Below are positions 44,522-56,475 of a DNA stretch of 64,000 nucleotides, in pieces. The position numbers and the translations under genes were made by a program. Within the stretch, counting starts at the first letter, position 1. Each line of letters opens with the position of its first letter. The notes under the pieces are model-generated. The model had not been told where the DNA came from. It made no database searches and was given only the letters and a program-made list of their open reading frames with translations. This DNA is from Grifola frondosa. Lineage: Eukaryota; Basidiomycota; Agaricomycetes; Polyporales; Grifolaceae. Location of the stretch: contig LUGG01000006.1 in NCBI GenBank assembly GCA_001683735.1, positions 1,178,001 to 1,242,000 of the forward strand, given 5' to 3'.

Positions 44522-47243
44522 ATGGATTCCTCTGATGAGCTCGACGCTGAAGAACCTCCCGCCCGACAGATACACGAAGGTTCACGACTCAAGACACCAG
44601 GTATGGCAAAATTCGCCAGAGACCAAGCCAAAACTCTCGGGAGCCACCCCAAATCCGGCCTGAGCGAAAGTTGCTCGCGTACGACATGAGCGGCAAGTGG
44701 GCAAAGCTCAAGATCCGTCTCTTCTTGAACTCCATGGCTGTCAACTCAGAAAGGATACTGTTGCCAACACCCCGACTACAGGGGCATGTTCAACGACATT
44801 CCGAAGAAGGCGGGACCGGAAATCGAGTTGTATAAGATCTTCGTATGTGGCGCCGTTGTGTTCGTCGCGTTTTATCGTCAACTGAATTCCTGTTTAGTGT
44901 AAGGCGATCGAAGATGGTAAGATTTGCCCAGGATACAAATTGCTTCCCTGCGATACGAAATATGATCCGGACGATCCGGCAAAGAATAAAGTGGACGTCG
45001 GAATGTATAAAATGAACGGTGCTCCCAAGGACAGACGACCAAATTGGATCCATCAAAGCATGTGGATCGAGTTCAAGAGGAAGGGGAAGGAAGACGATGC
45101 GTTTAACGACACGGCAAAGAAACTTTTCGAAGTCGATTCGGATCGCGCTGCTCAAGTTCGAGGACAACTTATCGCATACGCGGAGATGGCCATGAACCGC
45201 CAACACCGCACTCACCTATATTCCGTCTTCGTCATGCACAAGTTCGCGCGCCTGATCCGATGGGACCGCGCCGGCGCAGTCGTGAGCGAGAAGTTCGACT
45301 ACAAGAAGAATCCCGAGATCCTCGGAGAGTTCTTCTGGAGATTCTCGCACATGACGGACGAGGCTCAAGGATATGATCCCACGGCGCAGCTGGTGAACCT
45401 CGTACGAAGCTTTTCCGACTGATGGACGAGATGGCTAAGAAGAAGCTACCGGAGCCGTTCGACTACATCCGGGAGGCGTTCGCTCAGTCGCTGGAGGGAA
45501 AGTGGCCTCGATACAAGCTCACAGTCGAAGACAAAGAGAAGGGGAGGCGTTACCTTCTGGTTGGGGAGGCCCATGGGAGAAGCCTGATCTGGTCGGTCGC
45601 GGAACACGTAGTTTTGTTGCAGTCGACGTCGAGACCGAGACGTTCGTGCACCTGAAGGACCAGTGGCGGTATGTGTCGGACCTCCCAGTTGAAGAGCAGA
45701 AGGTGCATGAAGATACAGTGGAAGCGACGGAAGATGACGATGAGATGGATGACGATGAGATGGATGGCGATGAGACGGATGGCGATGAGACGGACGAAGA
45801 TGTGGAAGAAGAAGATGATGAGATTGATGAAGATGTGGAGGAAAGCGAGGACGATGACTATCCACTGCGTCCTGGCGAGCTCCATCTGGAGGGCGACATT
45901 CTCTCACACCTTAACAAGTCCGGTGTCCGCAATGTTCCTACTCTGTTATATCACGGAGACGTCGCTGCGCAGGTTACAGTAACGCGGTCCATCTGGCAGA
46001 CGATGCCGGAAAGGCTCCGTAAAGGCAGCAGCAGCATGGATTCTTCGGGCGACAGGCGTCACCCTCCGTCAACGCTCGTTCATTATCGTCTGGTCGAGAT
46101 GGAGGTGGGCAAGCCGTTGAGCGAGTTCGAAACATCGCTCGAGCTGGTCAAATTGATTTCAGATTGCATCATAGGTGAGTGTTCTTCTGACAAGCAGCAG
46201 ATTATACGCTGACTCGCTTTAGCTCACGAGGATGCTGTGACAAATGCTCGTGTACTTCACCGAGACATCAGCTCCGGCAATATGCTGATGTATCCGCTTC
46301 AAGTCACGAGTCGTGAGGGCGTAACACAATATGTCTGGACAGGACTCCTCAACGATTGGGAGCTCTCGAAGCCTATCGCACCGCCAGGCACGCCTGATGT
46401 GGCGCGCAGGGATGGCCGCACAGTGAGGTTATTTTCCAATGAACATTGCCGCAATAATCCTTATTTTCTTGTATACAGGGCACCTGGCAGTTCATGTCGA
46501 GTGCCATCCTCGATGACAAAGCTCGACGACCGATGATTGAAGACGAACTCGAGTCGTTCTTCTACGTGCTCGTCTACTACAGCGTCCGCTATCTCGGACA
46601 CAATTCCACAGATGTCGCGAGTTTTATGCTCGATTTCTTCGACAGCTATTCATTTACCAACGGAGAATATAGCTGCGGGCAGGGCAAGCGAAGGGCGTTA
46701 GAGAACGCTGTACTCAAATGGTGCGATAACCAAAAAATTGTCTTCACCGGCGAAGGTTCGCGCCCGCACCCGTTGAACGACCTCATTGCCACGATGTTGC
46801 CGTGGTTTCAAGGGCGCTACCGTATGATGGAGCGTGAGCAAGAGCTTCGCCAGCCGTCCACCAGTGGTACGGATGCTCAGGCGAAGGGACAATCCGAGAC
46901 GCAAACTAACAAGTATGCCGCTTTCGTGACGGATGAAGATATTGGCGAGGAACTGGGCAAATCTGCGAAGAATCGAAAGAAGACTGCTGCCGATGAAGAT
47001 GCGGCGGCGGCGGCGGCGAATTTAAAGGGACATCGCACAATGCGTCTATTGTTGCGGCAGGCTGTCAAAACCGCCATTTGGCCCAGTGATGACAAGCTAG
47101 GAGATCAGTTGCCGATGAATTACACTTCCAAAAGGACACGCGGGGGTAATACAGGTAGCTATGCCACCACCACTGGACAGAAGCATCGCGCAGAAGATAT
47201 TCTTGCATATGCTTGGCTGAGGAAACGTCCCAGGCGCGCGTAA
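44522..47243 (+). CDS. FunK1-type protein kinase, copy D2 (few frame breaks, motifs intact)
   Basis: Exon 1 starts MDSSDELDAEEPPARQ; one base is missing near 44662 and one is extra near 44765. Exon 2 (from about 44899) has CKAIEDGKICPGYKLLPC, VDVGMYK and MWIEFKRKG (D...ExK kept) and LIRWDRAGAVVSEKFDY. It loses a base near 45402 and another near 45575, then reads SFVAVDVETETFVHLKDQW. The linker before EGDILSHLN is a long acidic stretch with four tandem 15-nt units. Exon 3 (about 46223-46423) has LHRDISSGN and LLNDWELSK. Exon 4 (from about 46479) is intact to 47243, ending SKRTRG...LRKRPRRA. All catalytic residues are present. Confidence 0.86.
45733..45792 (+). repeat. 15-nt acidic coding repeat, 4 units
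   Basis: Units GATGACGATGAGATG (twice) and GATGGCGATGAGACG (twice) encode DDDEM and DGDET. Further acidic codons follow to about 45860. The insert sits in the kinase N-lobe loop. D1 has three units. Confidence 0.8.
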
Positions 47244-47975
47244 TCGCCTCCGCGGAACAAGACGCTTATGCCAATATGATACCACACCTCCCGCTAACCT
47301 TCCGCCAGTGCTCCGTCCACGCTCACATCCATCTCATTGATACCCGCATCCCGCTCTCAGACCATCGCATTTATCACGTATCTATGTTGTAAATTAGATG
47401 GATAAGTCTGTGACATGTATCGTGCTTGTATTGTAGCATACGTGTTCTGTGGCGTATGCCTTTATCGTATCGACATGTTTCTGTGACACAATAGATGAAA
47501 ACGTTGAACGAAGATTTTGATCAGACTCAGAGAAAGAGGGTGACAATAAGATATCGCATAAACTGCCCAGAACACAAGACGACGTAAGTATCCACAAACA
47601 GAGTATTACGTTTATTAGCAGCACCAAGAATTATGGGCTGGACTTCCTCCAGTTCTATTCCCGAAGCATGGAAGGAAGAAGAGATGATGCTCCCTTGTGC
47701 TACACAGAAGCTAGGTGTCCCAGCAGCATGTCTGAAGCTTCAATATCACGGCAGCTGCTAGCATTGGAAAATTTGGTAGAAGTTAGAACATACACCAAGG
47801 ATGACAACCGCCAAAGAGACAGGTATGCCATGAGACAAGTTGAGTGATCGTGTGTTGTGTCCGAATCGACCACAGGTATAGCACAACTTGAAGAGGATGG
47901 CTGGACTGTTTCGGTGCTCGCGCGTGGCCACGGAAATCAATGAACACATCGTATGGCAACATGAAGGAACCACCT
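47244..47975. other. Intergenic D2-VPS9; right edge of the duplication
   Basis: 47244 to about 47570 matches the D1 3' flank (13.19-13.54 kb). Similarity ends there and single-copy sequence begins. The rest is 3' flank of the VPS9 gene, with no gene recognised. Confidence 0.6.
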
Positions 47976-50860
47976 CTACGTCCCGCTACTCATCTCTAAC
48001 AGCGCCTCGATGCTCTTCCCAAGATCGCCCTCGTTCGCCTCCAAGACCCACTCCACGACCTCCACATCCGTCGTGGGAAAGATCTGCCTGAGTGTCTCGC
48101 GCGATGCCTCCGCCGCCTTCTCGTGCGCCCGATCAATCTCATCTTGCAATCCCGCCAGATCAAGGTTCGGCGTCGGCGTCCGTGATACATGTGGCGACTG
48201 CCCATGCAGATCCCGCTCTCGCTGAATGAGAGACTGCAACCGTGGTTGCTGCAACGTAGTCGCGCTTTGTGACGGGCCGATGGCCAGGGCCTGATTTGTG
48301 TACGGACCTGTGGATGATGAACGATATCGCGACGGCGTCTCCTCAGGCGAAGGCAATTGATAGGATGCAGACGAGCGCGCAGGTGACTGGGGCGAAGGGA
48401 CCCTCCGCACACGCGGCTTGTACGGTGTCTGTAACATCGCATCATACGTGCTACTCCGTTGGCCCGTCCCCGAAACACCTGCCGGAGTCTGTGATACCGC
48501 ATATGGTCCCTGCTCATACCGCTGTTGTTGTTGCTGCTCGCGTGAAAGCTCCGAGGGCGCAAATGGGCCGGGGAGATGAGGAAACGATTCCTCAGCGCCG
48601 TCAAGCACCTCGCTGAAGATACGGCCAATCGCGTTGAGTGGCTTCGATATCGTGTCGCCTGTCTTCTGTAGAAAACGCCGAGCATCCTCACCGAGTGTCT
48701 GAGACGGGGTGGGGAGTGCAAGTGGTTGGGCAGACTCTTCGCCTGCATGAGAGGTAGTGATGGCGGTGGGAGTTACGGTGCCAGAGATTGAGGGGGTGGG
48801 AATGGGCGACGACCCTGGTTCTGGTGTTTGGGAGCCAGTGCTCGGCAGAGATTGAATGGCATCCTCGACATTCCTAGAAGAAAAAGGCGAGTAGGTCAAT
48901 GTCGGTCATCAGATATAGAAGGAGAAGCATAGATACTTCTCAAATTCCTCTTGCGTGAGATTCGATAAGGATGTGTGATCATCGTCTCGACGAATGAACA
49001 GCACCCATCTGCACAACGGATGAGTATTGAAACTTCACGCAGGTATTTTGAAGACCACTCACAAGACTTGAAAGGTAGTAACCAGCCTCACTCTGGAGTT
49101 TAATCGGGTTTCGAAAGCGACTGATGAAACAGAAACATGGGATCAAGGCGCGCATACAAGGTCAAACTGGGTTTGCTCATCGACATTGGAGAGAAGATGA
49201 GGAGGATTTGCCTTGACCACACATATATCAAGATCGGAACAAATGTGTCTGCCCCTCTTCTCTGTGCAAATGTCGGATAAGGCCTGAAGAACAAATCCAA
49301 GTATTCAGCACGCATACACACGCAAATCAGCGGAGGGCGGACCGAAGATGACCTTGCAGCAGTTCAGGATGCAGATCAGCTTATCGGCGGAGCCTTATAG
49401 TGGTTATCTTCATTAACTCTGACGATCAATATCGCAACAACCGCGCAGCACAAGCGAGTCAGTCGAGAGCTGGAGTTCGCTAAAGCGACGCTGCCGACTT
49501 GTTGGGCGAACATCAGGAAGCCCGCACTGCCTTCACCTTCTGGGACGTCCAAATGCTTAGGGTCTATCCAGCCAAAGAGTGAGATCCGCTGTGAGAGGAC
49601 CCGATCTCGTTCGAGATCATCTGCCGTGACTGGTCGTGGAGGAACCATGGCGCCACTTGCGGGTGAACGTGCTATTAAACCATGCATAAGAGCAATCGGA
49701 AAATATAGTCAGTGCCATATATGCCGATGAAATTCACCGGTCAGACACATACAAGTCATACAGTCTGTTCATGACAAGCTTCTCCATGCCTTCCATTGAC
49801 ATTATCGAACTCCGCATCTGTGGCATTTCGCCACACATCGGTCTCGCGCATACGTTCGGAGATGAACTGAGATCCCGTTCTCATTAATTGGAAACATTAT
49901 TCAATTCATCAAGTGCTCACGTTCAAAAAATCGCTGATGAGCTTGACCTGATCATTGACCGTAAATGTCCTCTTTGCAAAGTTACTCAAAAACCTATGTG
50001 CACGCGCACACGTAAGAGGGTTGCTATTGTCAGGATCTGGATAAGAGAACAGAATAGCACTGACATACGAACGAAGATACTTCGCCACCGGTTCCGCGCC
50101 CTTCAACTTCATTTGGTCCAGAAACTTCTGAAAGTCAAATGGCGGAATTCCTGATCTTTCCCTTTCGCCGAAGGTGTACTTCGTCCGCTAGTACTCAACC
50201 CGGAACGATACTCAACCCTTCTGCAGGGGGTGTCGTACGAGATCCGCAGATTGTTGTTGTTCAGCAAAGGAGGAGAGTGTAGCAGGAGAGGGACAGCAGT
50301 AGCCGTGTCCAGTGAGCGAGGCCGCTGTCCTCGAGAAGCAAGCGGGATGGAAATGTGCGTGCAAGGGCGGCAAGGGCAGGGAAGGCAGGGATGGGGGAGA
50401 TCGATCTGTTTGGGGTCGATGGCGACTGAGGAGTAGATGATGGTGTATCGGCCTGTTTCCCTGACATATCTGGAATAGTAGCAGTCGCAGCAGCGGTACT
50501 GTGAGGTGGTGGTGGATGCCCGGTGGAGCTCGCCCATGCTTCTCTCGCGGCCTGCTCTTCTGAACTTGCAAGGGGATCAAACTCAAGAGCACTTCATCGC
50601 TAACGTGCACTTGTTTCTCTCCCTCCTGGTCTTCCAAGCTCCTCAGCAAGGCCTCGTGTGTGGAGGAATCTAACGTGGATGGATCGGAGTATGTAGTATA
50701 TGTTCGTGTAAACCCGAGCTGTCTTCTGTCGCGGCCACCTGCTCTCGCCATGGATTAAGCTCAGATTCACTAGCTGGTGGAGGGTTGTTTCGGCGTTGAT
50801 ATGCAAATCGTCAGTGGCATTGCCAAGGTCGCCAATGTCGATTTCTTTTGACTGGTCCAT
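47976..50860 (-). CDS. VPS9: VPS9-domain Rab GEF with C-terminal CUE domain
   Basis: Guanine-nucleotide exchange factor of the Vps9/Rabex-5 type, which activates Rab5-class GTPases in endosome and vacuole traffic. On the minus strand from about 50860 comes a low-complexity Pro/Ser N-terminus. Next is the helical region PPFDFQKFLDQMKLKGAEPV and SNFAKRTFTVNDQVKLISDF (50.15-49.9 kb). ERMRETDVWRNATDAEFDN and RVLSQRISLFGWIDPKHLDV follow, then the VPS9 domain (NHYKAP, KLICILNCCKVIFG, GADTFVPILIY, NPIKLQSEAGYYLSSL, TQEEFE). Last is a long Ser/Pro/Gln linker with a poly-Gln run and, at 47985-48110, a CUE domain (ETLRQIFPTTDVEVVEWVLE), which binds ubiquitin in Vps9. Reading the conserved protein needs about five single missing bases: near 49800, 49388, 49220, 48992 and 48980. 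The gene is single copy and normally essential for vacuolar sorting, so these look like consensus errors. The start is the least certain part. Confidence 0.85.
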
Positions 50861-51271
50861 TAGAATGATGTCGTCGGGAAACCAGAAGCGAGAGTAAACC
50901 CAACTGTGGTCTCAAAAGAGATGGTTTGTGGAAGAGCCTGTCAAGAACGGTAAAAAGGCGTATGTTGCAATACCGTAGGAGAGCAATTGACAGTCCTAGA
51001 TATCGCGTGTAGTATGCGCGGTAAGGTGACGTCGCGGTAAGACGAGAGTATGTCACAGTCACGTTCCGTTTCATATCATGCTACCGTCACGGTTTCGAAG
51101 GGCTGGTCCGAGTCCACGTTCGACGTGCAACGGCCATCGAGAGCCATCGGTAAAGGTGCGGCTGGATATTTAGATTTTTGAAGGTCATGTTCCAGCTGAA
51201 ACCTGAAGATATTGATTTTCTGTAGACTTCACGAGGTCTCATCTCACTCTATACCACATAGCTAGCTCGGG
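50861..51271. promoter_or_regulatory. Shared upstream region of VPS9 and BTB1
   Basis: 411 bp between two head-to-head genes. No specific element can be named with confidence. Confidence 0.4.
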
Positions 51272-52851
51272 ATGTCTATCCAGCAGTCCAAGGCTCATCC
51301 TTTCACGAAACCAAACGCCGATGTCATCTTCACTTCCTCCGATGGCGTTCAATTCAGAGCGCACAAAATCATTCTGTCTGAAGCCTCCTCGTTCTTTGAC
51401 GGTATGTTCAGCCTCCCGTCGCCGAAGTCGGATGACCAGGACGTTCCTGTATCCCCGTCACGGAGACCAGCACCGTATTGGAAAATCTGCTACGACTTTG
51501 CTACCCCATCGATGACCCGCTTTTGGTCGATATTGAGAGTGTGCGGGCTACGTTAGAGGCGGCTATGAAGTACGACATGCAGGAGGCAATCAAACTCACG
51601 AAGACGCGGCTCATCAATTTCATACACACTGCGCCTCTTCGTGTTTATGCCATCGCATGCCGTCTTCTACTCGAGGATGTAGCTCTCGCATCCGCCAATG
51701 AAGTCGTTCGAAAAAAGGTCCAAGCTGGGTTTGTTCCGGAAATGGACGAGATTCCTGCTGGCGCGTACTATCGACTCTTGCAACACGGCAAAGAAAAATG
51801 GTCAATTTTATTCCCTAGATATAAATTTTGTACCGCTGAACCCTCGAGTGCCAAAGCTACGGCTTCGTTTCAGCCTACTCCTTCGTTCGTTCCTAAGTTG
51901 GACGCGAGTTTTTTCGCTCTAAGTGCGGCAGATCTCATCCTGCGCTCATCGAACCTCGTCGATTTCAGAGTCCATCGAGCGTTTCTAGGTGTTGCATCCC
52001 CTGCACTCATAGCCAAAATCCCTCCACCTGGACCTTTACCGTTCAGTCTTTCCAGCACCAGCAAGGCTGATATACCGGTCATCGTGCTGGAAGAGGACAG
52101 CCAGGTCGTGTCGACACTATTGCAGATCTATTATCCCAACGGCCGCCCGGATTTAGGAGACCTTCAAGGAGTATGCGGTGCGCTCGTGGCAGCGGAAAAA
52201 TACGCGATGGAGAAGGCGATACAGATTTTGAGAATCGCGTTAGAATCATTCAATGATGTCGATCCCTTGCGATTGTATTTCGCTGCGTGCCGATTTGGCC
52301 TCAAACAATTGGCGATTCGGGCTGCGAAACGCAGTCTGGGGAAACCTGTTGACCACGCATATTATCCGGAGCTGGATTCAGGTGGTGTGTCTGCCGGGAC
52401 ATATCATCGTTTGATGGACTATCATCGAAAGTGCCAGAGCGCTGCACTGGCCCTGACCACCACTCGCGAGTGGATCTTGCCTGATTGGCTGAGTTTGCTA
52501 GACAGACGATGCAGTGGCCATGGAGAGCACGCTTGCTGGTTCAATCCTTACATGAAGAAAGCAAAAGAAGCACTCGTGCATCCGTTTGGTTCATCTGTGA
52601 ATACAAATACCCTCATTTCCTCAATCGTGGAGAAACAATTTTTACTAAATCGATCACGAGACTGTGCATGTACATCCTCCGAGGGGATAATCTCGCTATT
52701 GAAGTTTAGTGAGCATTTTGCGCAAGAAGTGGACCGTGTAGTTGGTCAGGTAAATCTTTCGTACTCCCTCAGTCGTTCAATTTTTGACACCTTTACACAG
52801 GTTAAACTGGAACCTCCGTGCGCTAGTGCGCCCCCAAATGATCTTTGGTAA
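51272..52851 (+). CDS. Double BTB/POZ-domain protein (BTB1)
   Basis: The first BTB fold starts ADVIFTSSDGVQFRAHKIIL at residue 14 and continues SEASSFFDGMFSLPSP. It is followed by LENLLRLCYPIDDPLLVDI and PLRVYAIACRLLLEDVALA. A second, weaker BTB repeat starts at about 51.93 kb (DLILRSSNLVDFRVHRAFLG, then LLQIYYPNGRPDL). After it comes the C-terminal segment found in mushroom BTB proteins, with Cys/His residues (RRCSGHGEHACWF, CACTS). One base is missing near 51450 between DVPV and VTETSTVLENLL. The last intron (about 52750-52800) joins VVGQ to VKLEPPCASAPPNDLW. BTB proteins mediate dimerisation or act as Cullin-3 adaptors; mushrooms carry many and the partner here is unknown. The 19.8-kb fragment is related. 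Confidence 0.83.
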
Positions 52852-54425
52852 TTGCCCTTATCGACTCTCATTCTCGACGCTAACTTTCAAACTATCAGAC
52901 AATCCGTATCTCGACCGACCCTTGTATAACCTCCTTGCTTTCATTTCACACTGTTTTGTACATATAGTCATGGCCCCGGTATGGAACCAAACCTGCCTAC
53001 TTGCCCCTCATGCTGCGATATGATGCTCATGTAACTACGACGGACAAGAAGATATATGTATCCATTTTTTTCTTTATATTCGCTATGAGTAATGATAACA
53101 AAAAAGCGTGAATAATCGCGCTGAGTTTAACACGAGTAGTATCATGTCAGGCCTTCCCACATAACCATCATAAGCGAGTGGAAGTGTTCGTCCCACGTCC
53201 CGTTCTATCCTCCGAAAAGATCAGCTTCTACAAGTTTGCGGCGATGAATAGCTTCTGATATGTACAACATTCGATAAAGAGTCTGCGCGACAAGAGCTCT
53301 ATTGGGAACAAGCAGACTCACCACGATTAGGAATTCGCGGTGCGTGGCGAAAAAGACGTTTTATGCAGTCGTTTAAGCATCACTAAGGAGGAACGCCACT
53401 GAACTAGGCCTGTTGATTTGTAGTATACAAATAAATCCACAACATCTTGGGGTGCGCAGATGCATGTACTTATAACCAAAAGTCGAACCACCGAATGTTC
53501 TTGCACGAATGCCACGTATTGTCCGGCAAATTGAGTAAGACAGGCGGCAGAAACACGGAGCAACTCGAAATTCTGGGAACCGTGTAGGCTCCTTGGTTCC
53601 TGGAAAGCACACTTTTCGTCGTCCTCACATGGGAGACCATCAGCCTGACAATGCTCATGGTTCTAAATTTTCAGATTGGCACTTCGGCGCAGTTGCGAGA
53701 AACAGTTTGAACTTTAGAAGACAACATCTTTATATGCACCCTATTAGACTCACTGTGGGAAAGAAATGCTTATACACCGGCGCATCTGACGCTCATCTTC
53801 AGAATCACCGCGGGGCAAAAGAGGTGAGAGATTACCTCACATCGTTCCCCCACGGCGACCCAGATGTCAACGGAGCGCGCTGTCGGTCAACGTTCAAGCT
53901 TCAAGACGCAAGGCGTCCGATGCCGAGGACGTCGGAGATGCTGCTGCGGTGCTATTCACGCCCATTCGCGCGTTAACATCGGTCGGAATTTGATGGCAAG
54001 AAGCGCCTCGTTGTGAGATGATTTCGTTGATGCGATTTCGTAAGGATATCTGGTAGTGGAACCATGTTTTCGATCGATGACAGAAACACGAGCAGACAAT
54101 GACAAGACATACGTGTAAGTGACCTGAGGACGGTGATGTAACCGCCGCTAAACCATTGCTGTAAAGCTCGCTAGCGTTAGCCTGGAGAAAGAAACAACGA
54201 CAGATTCATGGAATGTAGTTATTGTCTTGAGACCGGTCGGAAACGGTAACGCTCGGTCCAGCTGATGTGAATCCACGTCAAACAAGTGCTCCGGTGACCG
54301 TAGGTTTAGCGCAGAGATGAGGCGATGAGGATAATATGTTAATTTGAAGCTGGCAAGAGCTTGCAGGATGTGGTATCGGAAAGAAGAGCGTGGTGCGATG
54401 CTGGCAGAGAAATTGGCGAGTGATT
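52852..54425. other. Intergenic BTB1-HMG-CoA synthase
   Basis: About 1.6 kb. No recognisable gene. A 127-codon open frame (53593-53976, +) resembles no family I know and lacks supporting signals. The right end is the upstream region of HMG-CoA synthase. Confidence 0.5.
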
Positions 54426-54548
54426 GGGCGGGGCGCTTGTTTCAGCCAATCAGGGAAGAGATATGATGTTGGGCTAAATTGGTCGTACCATACCGCCCGC
54501 TAAATCAATAATTATTGGCCTCGTCTCATCCTCAAATTTTGTATATAA
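54426..54548 (+). promoter_or_regulatory. HMG-CoA synthase promoter: GC box, CCAAT, TATA
   Basis: GGGCGGGGC at 54426-54434, CCAAT at 54446-54450 and TATATAA at 54542-54548, 85 nt upstream of the ATG at 54633. The order and spacing fit a TATA-driven promoter. I found no clear sterol-response element. Confidence 0.5.
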
Positions 54549-54632
54549 TTCCCGGCCAGGTCCCATCTCCCTCCTTCCAACACCTTGCCCTCTTGCACAT
54601 CGCCTGTCACTTCGTTCTACATCATATCCATC

Positions 54633-56475
54633 ATGACTGTCCCCCTCAACGGCTCTGCTCACGTTAACGGCGACATCGAGGCACTTCCACGTCCTAAGGA
54701 TGTTGGTATCCTCGCCATGGAGATGTACTTCCCTCGCAGGGTACGTAGCAGATGCTTTCGGCGCATGCGCAGTCCATGCTCATCCTTAATCCAGTGTATC
54801 TCGGAAGAAGAGCTCGAGGTGTTTGATGGCGTCTCAAAGGGCAAGTACACCATCGGCTTGGGCCAAAAGTTCATGGCGTGCTGCGATGACCGGGAAGACA
54901 TCAACTCGTTCGCTCTCACTGGTGTGTACCTTCTCTCTCTCCGATTGTGACCTGTGCCGAATCGGTCTGCTCTCAGCCGTCATGAACTTGCTCGAGAAGT
55001 ATAATGTCGACCCGAAATCCATTGGCCGCATCGACGTGGCACGGAGACCATTATTGACAAGTCCAAATCGACCAAGACTGTCCTTATGGACCTCTTTGCG
55101 GAGTCCGGGAACACCGACATTGAGGGCGTCGACTCTAAGAATGCTTGCTACGGCTCCACTGCTGCGCTTTTCAACGCCATCAACTGGGTCGAATCCTCAT
55201 CGTGGGATGGCCGGAACGCAATCGTCGTCGGGGGTGACATTGCTATCTATGCCGAGGGTACTGGTCGTCCGACAGGTGGTGCCGGTGCCTGTGCAATTCT
55301 CATTGGACCCAACGCACCCTTGGTGTTTGAACGTGAGTAACTCTTTGATGAGTCCGCTAGGCGTCGGCCTTCTCCATCTGTTGTTCTTGATATGCCGATG
55401 GTCGTGGAGGAGGAAGAAGAAATGTGTACAGCCGCTGAATGACACGTCCGGTCGTGCCGGCTTCTGTGTGGATTTCCCCTCATCATTTATTTCTGTTAAT
55501 GCTTTATGCGGAGTCCGAATTAACTGACGTTCTGACAGCGATCCATGGTTCGCATATGGTCAACACCTACGACTTCTATAAACCCAGGCTTGACTCGGAA
55601 TACCCCGAGGTCGACGGCCCTCTCTCTATCACCACCTACATCTCCGCCATCGACGCGTCCTACTCGGCCTTCCGCGCTAAGCACGCGAAGGCGAGGAAGA
55701 TCGCCGGCCAGTCGTCGCTCGCCGCGTTCTCGCTCGATGATGTCGACTTCCCCGTCTTCCACAGCCCATATGGCAAGATGGTCCAAAAGGCGCACGCGCG
55801 TCTCGTGAGTTTCCCTGTCACATCTTTCTCCCTCTTGCTTCATGCTCACTTCCCTTCGTGTGCAGGTCTACAACGACTTCTTGGTTAACCCCAACGCACC
55901 CAAGTACGCGTCCGTACCAGACCGGGAGGCGCTCCTCGCGCAGCCATACAAGGCGACACTTACTGACAAGACTCTCGAGAAGACGTTCATGGCAATCGCG
56001 AAGGCAGAGTTCGACGCCACGGTCGAGAAGTCGATGAAGTGCGCACGGCGCTGCGGGAACATGTACACCGCGTCATTGTACGGTGGCCTTGCATCGCTTC
56101 TCTCGAGCGAGCCTGCAGAGCTCCATGGGAAGCGTATTAGCATGTTCGCGTTTGGCAGTGGGCTCGCGAGCAGCTTCTTCACGATCAAGGTCAAGGGCGA
56201 CACGACTGAGATCCGAGAGAAGATGGACCTTGTGAACCGCCTTGCGAGCATGAAGGTCGTGCCCTGCCAGGAGTATGTTGATGCGCTGACGGTCCGTCGC
56301 CCTTTGTTTGCCATTGCAACATAAAGCTGACTGTCTTGTAGTTGCGAGAGAAGAACCACAACGCGGGTCATATATTCCCGAAGGCTCGCTCGACAACATC
56401 TGGCCAGGCGGGTACTACCTCGAGAGCATCGATGCCAAGTACAGGCGCAAATACCTCCGCCTCCCCAAAGCATGA
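54633..56475 (+). CDS. ERG13: Hydroxymethylglutaryl-CoA synthase
   Basis: Condenses acetyl-CoA with acetoacetyl-CoA to HMG-CoA, the committed start of the mevalonate/ergosterol pathway. Seven exons can be followed. Exon 1 is [20 protein letters not shown] and ends MYFPRR. Next come [60 protein letters not shown], which holds the active-site Cys; and [31 protein letters not shown] follows, then [19 protein letters not shown] with the catalytic His, ALYGG-like [11 protein letters not shown], and finally [20 protein letters not shown]. Two frame breaks occur. GACGTGGCACGG (near 55036) lacks a G for the invariant VGTET motif, and NHNA(GG)TCATAT near 56365 lacks one base. Since the enzyme is essential and otherwise perfectly conserved, these are most likely sequence errors. 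It lies downstream of BTB1 on the same strand. Confidence 0.93.

Larger units (their letters stand above)
34790..47570. repeat. Segmental duplication, right copy (E2-B2-C2-D2)
   Basis: Direct-orientation partner of 1-13.54 kb. The E2 end of this block is also part of the H2-E2 duplicate, so the two duplications overlap here. Confidence 0.9.

Noticed and set aside
1..47570. Repeat-induced point mutation as the cause of FunK1 decay
   Set aside because: Differences between copies are mostly one-base gaps and mixed substitutions, not a dominant C-to-T/G-to-A pattern.
47996..48748. Arg-rich 250-codon frame overlapping VPS9
   Set aside because: Same strand but out of frame with the CUE-containing VPS9 exon; its composition (Arg/His-rich) is that of a shadow frame.
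53593..53976. 127-codon open frame between BTB1 and ERG13
   Set aside because: No recognisable motif and no supporting context; long frames occur by chance in this GC-balanced DNA.
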